NCBI GenBank assembly: GCA_022605425.2
Contig: CM061248.1
Coordinates: 434,001-498,000 of the forward strand
Direction of reading: 5' to 3'
Source of the DNA: Hamiltosporidium tvaerminnensis
Lineage: Eukaryota; Microsporidia; Dubosqiidae
Length of the DNA stretch: 64,000 bases
Below are positions 47,693 to 58,581 of the stretch, in pieces (positions within the stretch are counted from its first letter, which is position 1; each line of letters opens with the position of its first letter). The notes under the pieces are model-generated. The model had not been told where the DNA came from. It did not search any database and was given only the letters and a program-made list of their open reading frames with translations. Position numbers and translations under genes: made by a program.

Positions 47693-47920
47693 TATCCATT
47701 TTTGGCATTACAGTCCCGCACGAGTCTTGGCCTTTCTCGGTAATACCGCTCACCACTTTTTTCTCGGCGCGGTTGTTTACTTTTCGGGTTTCGTAACAAA
47801 GTGATTTTAAAGGGTAGGGCATTAGCCCTACGCCCAACTCTAACCTGGAGGTTCAGTCCCTTTTTAGTAGCCTCTTACGACAAGAGGAGAATTCTCCAAG
47901 CCAATTCTGCTCCCGGCATG
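47693..47920 (-). mobile_element. Short LINE-derived retroelement, copy C (13-bp TSD)
   Basis: Third copy of the unit at 7842 and 39020, inverted. Flanked by a perfect 13-bp direct repeat TCAAAATATATTT (47680-47692 and 47921-47933). This shows that the ~228-bp unit itself was the thing inserted, by target-primed reverse transcription, rather than a fragment left from a longer element. Confidence 0.82.
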
Positions 47921-47933
47921 TCAAAATATATTT

Positions 47934-49464
47934 AGAATATAAAAAGAGAAATTGACCTATGATAAATTTTATAATAAATATTGTTAATCATTTAGAAAAT
48001 CAAATCTTATTTATATTTAACAATAATAATGTGAAATAAAACCTGGTATTTCATTTAGAAATATAAAATATCTGATCAAAAAATACTTCAGAAAAAGTAT
48101 TTAAGCTAAATTAAACGAGAAAATTTTTGCCCTGCACTATGGAAATGAAATCCATCTATTAAATCTAAGGTTGATTATTGAAAATTATTGAATTTGGAGA
48201 TTACCCATAATTTACTTTTTAACGAATAGATCTAAACAACTTTTGGAGCTTTCTGAAAAAAATATGATCACAAAGAAGCAATTGCAAAGTTTCTAAACTA
48301 TAATAATTCCAGCTTGGATCAATGAATTTTTTTTGGGATTTTTAGGTGAAAGAAACAAGTTTTAAAGATAAAATTAGAAATTTTATTCGTTTGATTTATT
48401 ATTAAGTTAAAAGTATAAAATTACGATTTTTATTTTAAAATTATACAAATCAAGTTTTTTGGTATAGTAATTTATTGTAACACACTACAAGTATTGATTT
48501 ACTAAATGAATCCGTTTTCTGCTCTATTAAGACTTAAAACTATTTATGATTTAGAAATAAAATTTCAGACTTGTTGACAGTTTGAAGAATTGATAGAATA
48601 TACAAAGATTTTATTTAAAAAACAAGCCACATAAACATATTAAGCACAACCAGTACGAAAATTGATGCCTTTTTTCATATATTTAAAGCCAAAAATTAAA
48701 GTCTACAGTATAAATTATAAATAGAATTTTTAGTAAATTTTTGAAAACGTGATAGTGGAACTATTAGTTTTTTTGTAAGAAATCAAGAAGAGTTCCAAAT
48801 ATTAGATTCAAATGTTTTTTTGGCATATAATTTAATGTGATCACAGTCGTGCAGGTCTGAAATATTTTAGAATTTGCTTAGAACTGTCGAAAGCACCGAA
48901 AAACCGAAATATTGAATTACTAAAAAAAGATGTAAATTATGCATTATAGAAATAGATTTTAAATAATCTCTTTTGTGATAATTCTGACAGTAATTACCTA
49001 AATACATCATAACATTTTAAATTTCGGCAAAAAAAACTATTCTAAATTCGGGGTTTTGAGGCAAAAAAATCGAATGTCTTCTCTTTGATTGATAAAGAAG
49101 TTTTTACTCGACAATTGTGGGTTTTTTTTGGAAAATATCAGTATGAGATATCATACAGAAAGCACATATATTTAAACAATGCAAATAATGTTCCAAGTTC
49201 AACAATGAATCCTATATGTAATGATGATCAAAAATTGGAATGTTGAATTCTCATCTATAATAAATATAATTTAAGTCATACAATTATTCAAAATATAAAA
49301 GAGGAATTTAATGTATAAGGCTTGGTTAAAAAGGCGGTAAATAGGTAAAATATAACAAAAAAAACATAGAGAGAATCAATCCGATATAGAAAAATGATAG
49401 TGTTTAAAATATTAAGAAAAAAATCCTTTGAAACTAGTAAAAATAACTTGATTAAAAATTTGAT
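47934..49464. other. AT-rich gene-free tract
   Basis: About 1.5 kb with no supported gene. The 82-codon plus-strand frame at 49394-49642 is the shadow of the metalloprotease gene's 3' end. Confidence 0.55.
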
Positions 49465-51423
49465 TTATTGTATTAACCATAGAATTATAAATATTCCTAT
49501 ACTGCCAATCACCATACTAAAAACCAATACTATCATATATTTGTCTTCTCGTCTAACAATACATACTCCGCTATTACACAGACCTTTGTTCCCACTATTA
49601 CTAAGGCATTCACTACGATTGGGCATAGAGATATATTGTTGAACACATTGACCGTTTTCATCGACACAACTTAAAGTACAGCTTTTTGAACACGTAGGAC
49701 TATATCTAAGTCCTAACCGAGCACAAAGTAGATTTCTATTTATACATAAATTTTTCATACAAAATCCACCTAGACATGGCGAATTATCAGGTAGATTCAT
49801 ACATTTATCTTCATAAACATTGGATTTTGTTTCATATGTAAATTCTTCTTTGCAAAATAAAGCTCGTGGAGTACAATCGGAACTATAACATAAAGAACCA
49901 AAGGGTAAAAAACTATCACAATTGTCATTCACCAGATGATTCTTTTTTTTCTTACTTATTTTTTGAAATGTACTTAAAGGTTTCTGGCTAATTTCTAATT
50001 CAGTCTCAATAAAATTATCTCTTAGTGTTTCTTTTAAAATATCATAAACTTTATTTATTGTACAATTACTCATAAAATAATCATTTTCTCTACATTCAAC
50101 ACATCCAATATCTTCCATTAAATATCCATTTTTATCACAACCTTCCTCATCATCGTGATTTACACCAAAACTATGTAATACCTCATGTGCTACAACTCTT
50201 CCGCCATAAAAAATTGAATCGAATGATCTTAAAGTAACATAAATAAAATTATTTTTTTGTATTTGATCGTTTATATAAGAAAGCCCATCTATTTCTACCT
50301 TCGAATTCGTTGAAAGTAAAATATAAAAATATGAAGGCGAAAGCAAAGAGAGATTATAAGTTTTGTTAATAATCAAAGAAAACCAGACAGAAAAATCATA
50401 CAGATTTTTGCTCATATAATCTTTATAAGAATCTATATGAGAAATAGTATTGTCATCAAAATAATTGGCTCTTTCTCTTTCATCGCCATCAAAATCAGCC
50501 TTTTTAGAAATAAAATCACCCGTTTTCGTTTTATAGCCTACAATATTTAGAATCCCCATCAATTGGACATTTATTTTCAATCCATGATAGTCTTCTCTGC
50601 TTAAAATATCAGCAGTGCGTCTAAAAATTTGATTTGTATTTTTTAAAATATCATTTTTGTGTAATTCTAGGCGGGGAAGATCATTTATAAAGAAAATTTT
50701 TAAATCAACTGTATTCTTTTGTTCTTCAAGTATTTTCTTTGTTTCTATCACATTATTTTGTTTATTTTTAATGAATGGTTCATTATTACCGTGGTTTTCA
50801 TTTCTATTATATATTCTAATAATTTTGTAAGCATATACCGTTCCGTTGTATGGTTTTATTTCTTTTTCTTGTGTTATTTCGTAATATACATTTTTATAAA
50901 CAAATTTGCCTTTTATGGTGTTACAAAGATCAAATTCACCATAAGAAGAAGGGTCTTTTATAACTTGACACGAATATAAACATGGGTGATGCTTTAATAC
51001 AGGAATATATAGTGTTTTCCTTTTTATTGGATCTTGATTTGTATTTGAAAATATATTGGATTCTTTATTGTACATTCCTTCTGTGTTTCCAAGATTAATA
51101 TCATTTTTATATTCGCTATATAAAATATTTTTTTCCTTTTTAATTTCGGGATTAGAAATTTCATTTTTATAGCCAAAAAATAAATTGCTTCCTTGAATCG
51201 ATGAGCCATCCTCTATTTCAAGATCATACGAATTGTCTAAAAGTATGATTTTAAATTCTTCTGAAAATGCCTTAAAAGACATGTAAATACGAGGTGTAAA
51301 AATTGTTGGCAATTCATTATTTGCTGTAAAAAATACTGGATAAACAATTTCGGTATCATCGTATATTTCATTTGGTCTATTTATGGATAAATATGTATGA
51401 AACAATATAAAAAGAACTATCAT
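49465..51423 (-). CDS. ADAM/reprolysin-type membrane zinc metalloprotease
   Basis: A 652-residue type I membrane protein. Residues 1-14 (MIVLFILFHTYLSI) are a signal peptide. A prodomain-like region runs to about 235, with KRK near 134-136 as a possible processing site. The metalloprotease domain (about 238-465) has the zinc site HEVLHSFGVNH (H413, E414, H417, H423) followed by D424 and a Met-turn-like LMED (M436), the metzincin pattern. A cysteine-rich region (about 502-621) stands where ADAMs have disintegrin and cysteine-rich domains, but I see no canonical disintegrin loop. A transmembrane helix (about 629-651) ends the protein with no cytoplasmic tail. ADAM-like proteases are known in microsporidia; a surface or secretory role is inference. 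No C-run precedes the ATG. Confidence 0.88.
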   Translation of the reverse strand: MIVLFILFHTYLSINRPNEIYDDTEIVYPVFFTANNELPTIFTPRIYMSFKAFSEEFKIILLDNSYDLEIEDGSSIQGSNLFFGYKNEISNPEIKKEKNILYSEYKNDINLGNTEGMYNKESNIFSNTNQDPIKRKTLYIPVLKHHPCLYSCQVIKDPSSYGEFDLCNTIKGKFVYKNVYYEITQEKEIKPYNGTVYAYKIIRIYNRNENHGNNEPFIKNKQNNVIETKKILEEQKNTVDLKIFFINDLPRLELHKNDILKNTNQIFRRTADILSREDYHGLKINVQLMGILNIVGYKTKTGDFISKKADFDGDERERANYFDDNTISHIDSYKDYMSKNLYDFSVWFSLIINKTYNLSLLSPSYFYILLSTNSKVEIDGLSYINDQIQKNNFIYVTLRSFDSIFYGGRVVAHEVLHSFGVNHDDEEGCDKNGYLMEDIGCVECRENDYFMSNCTINKVYDILKETLRDNFIETELEISQKPLSTFQKISKKKKNHLVNDNCDSFLPFGSLCYSSDCTPRALFCKEEFTYETKSNVYEDKCMNLPDNSPCLGGFCMKNLCINRNLLCARLGLRYSPTCSKSCTLSCVDENGQCVQQYISMPNRSECLSNSGNKGLCNSGVCIVRREDKYMIVLVFSMVIGSIGIFIILWLIQ

Positions 51424-51841
51424 ATTATTTACAAATTTTTTTTTATTTATAAGTAAAACAAAGTTTTAAATTTATATAAAATCAAATATAATATTAACAA
51501 TATCTAAGCAAAATGAATTTTCATAATATTTCTTAGTAAAACAATATCAGCATTTTATAAACAATTTTTTTATTGCGGTAAAATAATTTATAACATAAAA
51601 ATATTATTTTTTCTGATATAATCAATCAAAACCAAAGAACTTATTAGCAATGAAAAATAAATATTTTGCAAATAATTAACTGATTTGAGCATGTTTATTT
51701 CTTCAATATATTAATTCACGTGGATAAAATAGTTTATAAAAACTTAGATTAAAAATTATTTTTTATGCTTGTCGTATATATGAAATGAGTGTGAACACAT
51801 TATATATATTTATGATATACATTCAGAGAATATTTTTACAA
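51424..51841. other. AT-rich promoter-side spacer of metalloprotease gene
   Basis: About 420 bases, A+T-rich, upstream of the minus-strand gene. No recognisable element. Confidence 0.5.
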
Positions 51842-52558
51842 CATAATTGGTGCAAATTGATAAACACACCAAAACTATCGGTTTGGCAATGACTTGGTGA
51901 AATTGATGTGGAAATTGTTTTTTTGAATTTTTAGTGGGATGAGAACCGTGCTACATTTAATGTTATTCTCTGGTGTGATGTACATGAAGGTTAATGTAAG
52001 CAAAAACTCTACAAATTAGTTTATGTTTTTGATTGTAATTAGATTTTAAACCACAACCGGGTTTGTAAATAATGGCAAAAAAAAGGATTCGAAATTTAAT
52101 CTTGTTCACTCAGAATAGCAAGCTTATAACAGTCAGTAGATGCAAAAAATATTTCTTTTCAAAATCCAGGAAATCCAAGTAGCCAGTTATAACCGCTTGT
52201 ACAACTTTTCAATGCATAGGTAGACTCTATATAATCACCGAGGTATATCTTGGCTACATATCTATTGGGTTTGTAATGTTTAGCTTAAGTGAAAATAATG
52301 CTGATCTTGATTTAGAAAATGTGGTTCGACATGCGATCACAATATACACAACATAGATTAACGATTCCGAGAGCTGTCTGGCTTGTTAAATTGATTTAAA
52401 AACCTTTTATATTATAATATTTTCACTGTAAATATCGTAAAAAATACCATGGATATTGGGAAGCAGCCACTTTTTAAAAACTTAGAGCCGGATTACCGTA
52501 TGAAAACACCATATAAATTGCCCGCTTTTATAGAAGAAAATTATACATATTAAATAAT
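51842..52558 (+). mobile_element. ~730-bp retroposon, copy 5 (old, strongly diverged)
   Basis: Aligns throughout with the 53221 copy 1.4 kb downstream, same orientation. Conserved islands include TTTGGCAATGA, TTTTTAGTGGGA, AGCCAGTTATA, ATAGGTAGACTC, ATATCTTGGCTA, TATTGGGTT and a 3' end ATTAAATAATAAA. Heavily substituted, so older than copies 2, 4 and 6. Confidence 0.72.
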
Positions 52559-53208
52559 AAAACAAATTGGTTCGATTTTGATGGGAAAAATAACATTGAG
52601 ATATCTAATGCATATTTTTATCACAAAATCATTTTTAATTGAATTGGAATTTGATGCAAAAGACTTCTATATGTTAGCAGGAATCTATCAATACTTATTT
52701 TTTGTTTGTTACCTAATAGATATTTTAGGAAATGGAATTTAATATTCGAGTCGAGTCTTTTTAAGGCATCAGAAATATGCCGATATTGTCAATTTGATTA
52801 TTTCTAATTTGAGATATTTTACGATAAAAAAAACAGTTCATGCTCTTATTTTAAAACCTCTCCCCAATTTTAGATAATTACTAAAACTAAAAAATCAACT
52901 ATAAAAACGTATGGCTCGGTCAAAAAAATTACAAAAATTTATAATATAAAATAGATTCGAATACATTTTAATTTTTCCGGGTTTCTGTGACTTCTAGGGG
53001 GATTTTTATAAAATTTCTGTTGTTTTAAAATTTTAAAAAATCTGTTTTCTATGGTGTTCTTGAATGCCAGGATTTTCAAAACATTTTAAGTATATACAAA
53101 AAATTAAATATTTTTTGCTAAAGGTCATAATTTTACGTTATATTACGTTTTGTTGTTCAATTATGTTAGCATCTTAAAATGTTATAATTCAAAAATATAA
53201 TATTATAT
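52559..53208. other. AT-rich spacer
   Basis: About 650 bases between two retroposon copies; I see nothing in it. Confidence 0.55.
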
Positions 53209-53220
53209 TATTTTATAACA

Positions 53221-53954
53221 ATGTGGATGCAGGATAACAACTAAAAAAACTTTCTGTTGGCAATGAGTGTGTGAAACTGGTGTGAGGTCATTGTTTGGAT
53301 TTTTAGTGGGAATAAAACCACACTACATCTTTGGTTGTTCCATGGGAGTTGTTATGAAGGGGAGAGGTCTAAGAAATGGAGAAACTTTTTCTACAAATTT
53401 ATTTGTAGTTTTTTATGTAACCAGATTGCAGACCGCAGCTGAACATGTAGGTAATTGCCATGTAAAAGCATGGAAACCTAGCCTTGCTTCACTCGGGTTA
53501 GAAGACTTAGCGCCTGGGAGACATAAAACAAAAAACCATTAAAAGCCGGGAGAGCTAAGTAGCAGGTTATACCTGTTGGTATGACATTGCACTGTCTAGG
53601 TGGACCCCATGTAAATCTCTGAAATATATCTTAGCTAGGAGTTTATTGGGTTCAGAAAGTGTAGAATAAGTGGGAATGCTGCATAGTCTTGGGGGAGCCC
53701 AGGGGGGGAGCTTCGGCCTTCAATCACACTCCATGCAATGGACATTAACGAATTCCGGGCAACTGCCTCGCCTATTAATTAGGTTCTACACACCTGGTAG
53801 ATGAAAGGCTTTGGGACGTAGGTATCGCAGGGGTTACCGATGGAGTGTTGGGGTAGCAGTCATTTATGTTAAACCTAGAACTGCGTTAATGTCATAAAAA
53901 CAAATATAACACTTGCCACTATTTTAAAAAGATGTGATACTTTTAAATAAATAG
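53221..53954 (+). mobile_element. ~730-bp retroposon, copy 6 (full length, 12-bp TSD)
   Basis: The best full-length copy, used here as reference. Flanked by the perfect 12-bp repeat TATTTTATAACA (53209-53220 and 53955-53966). Starts GTGGATGCAGGATAAC, ends GATGTGATACTTTTAAATAAATAG. It is more GC-rich than its surroundings, with hairpin-forming segments such as CAGGTTATACCTG near 53562. The 91-codon frame at 53267-53542 is not kept in other copies. No protein and no clear pol III promoter boxes; the autonomous partner is unknown. Confidence 0.92.
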
Positions 53955-53966
53955 TATTTTATAACA

Positions 53967-55076
53967 CATTTACGATTACGCCTTAGTATCATCATTAAAT
54001 GAACATGCTAAAGAACAGAAAAGCCCATAAGAAAAAATAAATGATGTATTATACCAAGGACTAATTTTATAGAAAAACCATATGAAATAATGTTAAGAAT
54101 AATTTTCATACTTGTATAAAAGTCTTTAAAATGATAATCCGAACGGAATATGAGAGTGGTTTCATGTCATCATAAGAAAACTTGCTCTAACAAACAAACC
54201 TATTGTTTAATGCTACCAGCTGCTGTAAAAGATTATGCAAATATATGTAGTAGGTGTAGAAATTTGGCACCCAAAAGAATTGAAAACATCAATTACCATC
54301 CAATAAATTTTGCTTCTATTAATGAAAACATTAAATAAAAATGAGTTTAAAAACATGTCCAAAACTCGCTGGAATTTTTTTGACGCATTTTCTGATGATT
54401 AAACATATATCTAATATATTTTATTGCATAATAATACTATGTTAATGGTCAAAGACATGCGAAAAAATATAAAAAACGTATTTAAATAAAGTTTTTAAAA
54501 GAATTAGATAATAAATTTAATTTTTTTGTTTTTCTATAATATTTTTCTAATTTTTTTTTTTATTTTTTTACGTTAACATCTTATTTCAATGCTGGTTTTT
54601 TTATTATTTCAGCACCTTACTTCTATAATTTTTTTATTTTTTTGTTTTTTTCATGTATTTCTATATGTTGCTAATCAATTGCCCGCCAAATTTCCTAAAA
54701 TACCCTTCCCGCCAAAAAATGCATAAATAGATTTATTTTTCAAATTATCTTCATCTTAATTAGCACGCAGAAAATTTCTGCGATGCTTTAGCATTGATTA
54801 ATAACAAAGCAAAATAAAGGGAAGAATGAGGTAGGGAGGCATTTTTAAATACGACATTTATTACACTGCTTGATCACTACTAATACTCCCACAATCTGTA
54901 CATTTTAATAAATTGCCAGGAATTTAGCATTGTGTACGGTTTGATTGTCGCTTGCTAACCCCAAATCATTCTTAGCTCGTCGTTTGTAATATATTGTACT
55001 TAAACAAATTAGCGATTGTTTTAGGGTTTCTCTTGATTAAGTGTTAGTTATTTTCATAAAAAAAAGACAGAATCCG
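53967..55076. other. Mixed tract upstream of integrase relic
   Basis: The first part is A+T-rich. A 62-codon frame at 54150-54338 has several cysteines and histidines (SCHHKKTC, ICSRC) but is too short to assign. From about 54680 to 55070 composition is less A+T-biased (CCCGCCAAA repeated at 54681-54715); this is probably the 5' untranslated and promoter region of the transposon whose ORF relic begins at 55077. Confidence 0.45.
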
Positions 55077-57075
55077 ATGTTAATAGATGGTAATGATATA
55101 AAGCATATTTTTGATGAACGGCTTTATGAATCTTACTATCCAAAAGTAGAATAAACAAATTCTCGGGAAATTAAAATACATAGTGGGATAGAAAAGAACA
55201 ATGTATTATATAACAACTTATTGGGATAAAAACTTGAGAATTGTCAGCGTTTGCGCAAGTTGAGCACGTTAACTATTGAAGCGAAGGAAAATTTTATCAT
55301 TCCTTTGGAGCAGCGGTTCTTAACCGAGGGTACCTGCATCCCTAGATATGCGAGAGATTATTTTTTAGAGTGCGAAAGAAGCCCCTGTAAACCGCTTAAA
55401 CTCACACGGAGATATAAAACATGTATATTTTTTAAAAATAGACAACGAATTTGCAATAAATCGAAGTACTTTTTAATCAAAGGTACGGAAACCGATTTTC
55501 AGGTTCAAAGGAATGCGGCTCGCGTCGAAGTATGGGAACCACTGCTTAAAAGAAGTGGATTTGGATTTATGTACATTGAGAAGAGGCATTTCAAATTATA
55601 AATGATGCATATGTTGCAACTGGGTAAGATGATCGCAATCGTATGGGAAAGGAAATAAATTTAAATTTTAAAAACATTCCAAGAGAAATGAAAATAACCT
55701 ATCTAAATTTATATATTTAATGCGAAAGAAAACACATTCGACTAAAAAAATTATTGGTCGTAAAATATTTATTAAGTAAAAAAAAATTAAAGGTGTCATG
55801 TCGATTTAATCGACATGCAATTACAACCTGATGATCATTATAATTCATACTTGTATACAAAGATAATTTTATTAAATTGCTTAAAATTCGAATCGTGAAA
55901 ACCGAATTTGCAGAAGAAATGGCCTATGCACTTTTGTATATTTTTACCATTTTGGTGCATCCACTATTCTGTTGAGTGATAATAGTAGGAAATTTATCAA
56001 AAATTCTTTTAATGAACTAGGTAACATGTGGATCGAGTTAAAAATGCTATTTTGGAAGCCTTTACACTCTTAATGTTAAGGATTAGTAGAACGTGCGAAT
56101 CAGGTTGTGGAAAATAGGCTTTGTTCGTGGGCAGAAGATAATAACAGCAAAAAATTAGCCAAAGGATTATGTTATATTCAAATTATGAAAATTAGAGCTC
56201 ATCATAGGAACATAAATTTTATAAATATGAAACCATATACGGAACAAAGTGTAAATTAGTTTACAAAGTTTAGAAACCACAAATGTTCTGTCTAATATAA
56301 ATTGTAAAGAAGACTTAAAATGCATATTACTGGATCAACACGATTCACAATCTGTATAAAAAGTTGTCTGTTATAATGAACTATTTAAGATAACAAGCCA
56401 GCATAAAAAAGAGGAATTATTTCTGTGCGATAGCTGTTTTAAATAATCCACTTCAATATCTAAACCATGTTATTGTTATTTTCAAAACAACGGAAAATAA
56501 TTTAATGTCTTAGGGAATCTAATATTCCCGTTTCTGGTCATCAATCATGTGAATGAAAGGTAGGAATCATCCTTAGAAGATTCCAATTTCAAAAAAAATA
56601 ATATATACCATTTAAAAAACAGGGGAATTTCAGCAAGAAATCTAAAGACATGCTGAAAAGATGCTTTGAATCTCTAATTAAAAACGCCCTGCCGTTAAGA
56701 CGGAAGTCCTGGTAAAAGTTCCGGCCCCGGGTGCTGACAGAGGACTTACCAGATGAAAGAAATATTATTGCATTTGTTCTTGAAATAAAAGATGCCATTT
56801 GCTCAAATTAGGTACAAAAAGTGGAATCTTAAATAAATTTTTTGATAAGAATCAAATTACAATATCAAGCGAAAGTTTATTTAAGCCTTGGAAATTCCTC
56901 GGTCCGGGATTTGACTCTCACAATGAGCTGGAAATTTTTCTAAGACACGGAGCAAAGGCTATACCCTAAGTAGCAGTAAACTTGGGTGCTTATACGACAA
57001 ATGCAAGTGCCTTAAAGAAATAATCTATGTGTCTCGAAATGTTATGCAATAGTTGGTCTGCATTAATAAATAAAA
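55077..57075 (+). pseudogene. Decayed KRBA2/SCAND3-like integrase transposon
   Basis: A one-ORF relic readable across frames. An N-terminal part starts at the ATG at 55077 (FDERLYESYYPKVE, then LRKLSTLTIEAKENFIIPLE near 55252-55310). A hAT MITE interrupts it. Next comes a zinc-binding region (INDAYVATG, NIPREMKITYL, CERKH near 55590-55760). The integrase core follows (ILVYKDNFIK, FAEEMAYALLYIFTI at about 55900-55960, then VERANQVVEN-like traces near 56090). A linker contains VLVKVPAPGADRG (about 56710) and the cysteine-rich C-terminus contains CLYDKCKCLKEI (about 56990). Stops and frameshifts throughout. Same family as the minus-strand relic at 13722, less decayed. Confidence 0.75.
55311..55544. 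mobile_element. hAT-type MITE nested in integrase relic
   Basis: A 234-bp element with inverted ends CAGCGGTTCTTAACC and CAGTGGTTCCCATAC, a hAT-type terminus. The 8-bp flanks CTTTGGAG and CTTAAAAG match at five positions, a possible decayed target duplication. It separates two segments that belong together in the integrase ORF, which independently marks it as an insertion. The 116-codon frame at 55251-55601 runs through it by chance. Confidence 0.68.
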
Positions 57076-58569
57076 CTCTTGTATACGGCATTTTTGATTG
57101 GAAATGTTTGTTTTGTCAGACCAAATATTTTTTCATATTCTTAAACTCAATATAATATCCTCTTGTTTTTGTATTTAATAAAACATGAAAGAAAAATTTT
57201 ATAAATTGCCCAATTATGAAAATTAGATGTAGTATTTCCGAATTTATTGATGAGTTTAAAACGCAAACCATATTGGCATATAATATTTTGATCCTTTGAC
57301 AACTTTTTTAAACTAAAACTTTTATAGTACAAATTTTAGATATTATATTGTACCTTAAAATATTCACTTAGTACAAATTTAGAACTTTCTTATCTTAAAT
57401 TATTTTGTATTCGAAGTTATAATTTACAATAATTTAATTTACAATGAGAATTTCTCTTTACTTGGCAATTGAAAAATGACTAAAATTTCTTTTTTAACAT
57501 ACTTCATTTATTTTTTCACATAAAATTATAGATTATATTTTAATACAAAGGTTCTTAAAAATTCAAGCTTTTTACATTTACTTTCGCCCTCTAAATCCTT
57601 ATAGAAAAACTCATGTTCCAAAAATAAATATTGTAAAACTAATATTTAAATCAATTTTTCGAAAACAATATATATTATCTACATATATCTTTTACTATAT
57701 TTAATTTGCTTAAGATAAAAAAATTTTTAATTGGAATGTTCTTTCTGACTTTTTTTAAAATTTATTTGTTAATTATTAAAATAATTTTTTTTATTCGGTT
57801 TTCGCGGGCGAATTTCGTTTATTAACAAAATCTTTGAAAAATAAAGGCCACGATGGTCTGAAAATTCAAGTGAATTTAAAATAGCTTCTAAATTTTTATA
57901 TAATTGACCGAAAACTTTTGAAATTGAAATGATTTTTATAAGTATAAATAAATAGTAGAAATGTTAAAGAAATAAAATAATTTTTCACATAAACAGTATA
58001 ATAGTTATAGCTTTTCGTTATTAAATCTTACGAATACAACTAATATTTGGAAATGAGCGATTTTTAATATTCACATCCTTATGTATTGTAAATGTCTCAA
58101 ATTCTAAAATGAATGATGCGGAACTAATTTCCAGTTTATATATAGAAAATTTGCATTCAAGAGCATATTTACTATAATCTACCACATTTGGATATGTACA
58201 ATATTTCATATTTAATAGTTTTTAAATAAACACAATTTTAATATACATACCTTAAAACCCGATTTCTTATAACAATTCCAACCGAGAAATAACCTACTAC
58301 AAGAATGAAGGTTAAATTAAAAAGATCCGATTTGACGTTTGATAAATTTGACAGTTTGAACATTTCTAGATTTTTTATATTTCATTTTAAAACTAAAATT
58401 TTTTTGCAATATTAAATATTTCTTTATTTTTTAAGAAATCAAAAACAAAATGATGAAAATAATTTCCATCAAACTACGTTTTAATTTATCATAAAAATAG
58501 ATTCCTTTAATCAGTACCATTTTTGGATAATAATAGATTTATTTTAATTATATTTATAGTTATCGAATA
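57076..58569. other. AT-rich tract with two doubtful minus-strand small ORFs
   Basis: Mostly A+T-rich. On the minus strand a 41-codon frame (58363-58238) with a hydrophobic membrane-like stretch (FNLTFILVVGYFSVGIVI) is followed 28 bases later by a 62-codon frame (58209-58021) of ordinary composition, ending SFPNISCIRKI. They could be two exons or parts of one small membrane-protein gene, or chance. I recognise neither. Confidence 0.35.
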
Positions 58570-58572
58570 CCC
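58570..58572 (+). promoter_or_regulatory. Microsporidian C-run before zinc-finger gene start
   Basis: CCC nine bases before the ATG at 58582 (ATACCCAGGATTATAATG). Confidence 0.6.
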
Positions 58573-58581
58573 AGGATTATA

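Noticed and set aside
53267-53542. 91-codon ORF in the 730-bp retroposon
   Set aside because: Other copies of the repeat shift frame or stop within the same stretch, so no conserved protein is encoded.
54150-54338. 62-codon Cys/His-containing ORF as an integrase zinc finger
   Set aside because: The true zinc-binding region of this element is at about 55590-55760; the spacing of cysteines here does not match well.
55251-55601. 116-codon ORF as a gene
   Set aside because: It is made of three unrelated pieces: integrase relic, a hAT MITE, and integrase relic in a different phase.
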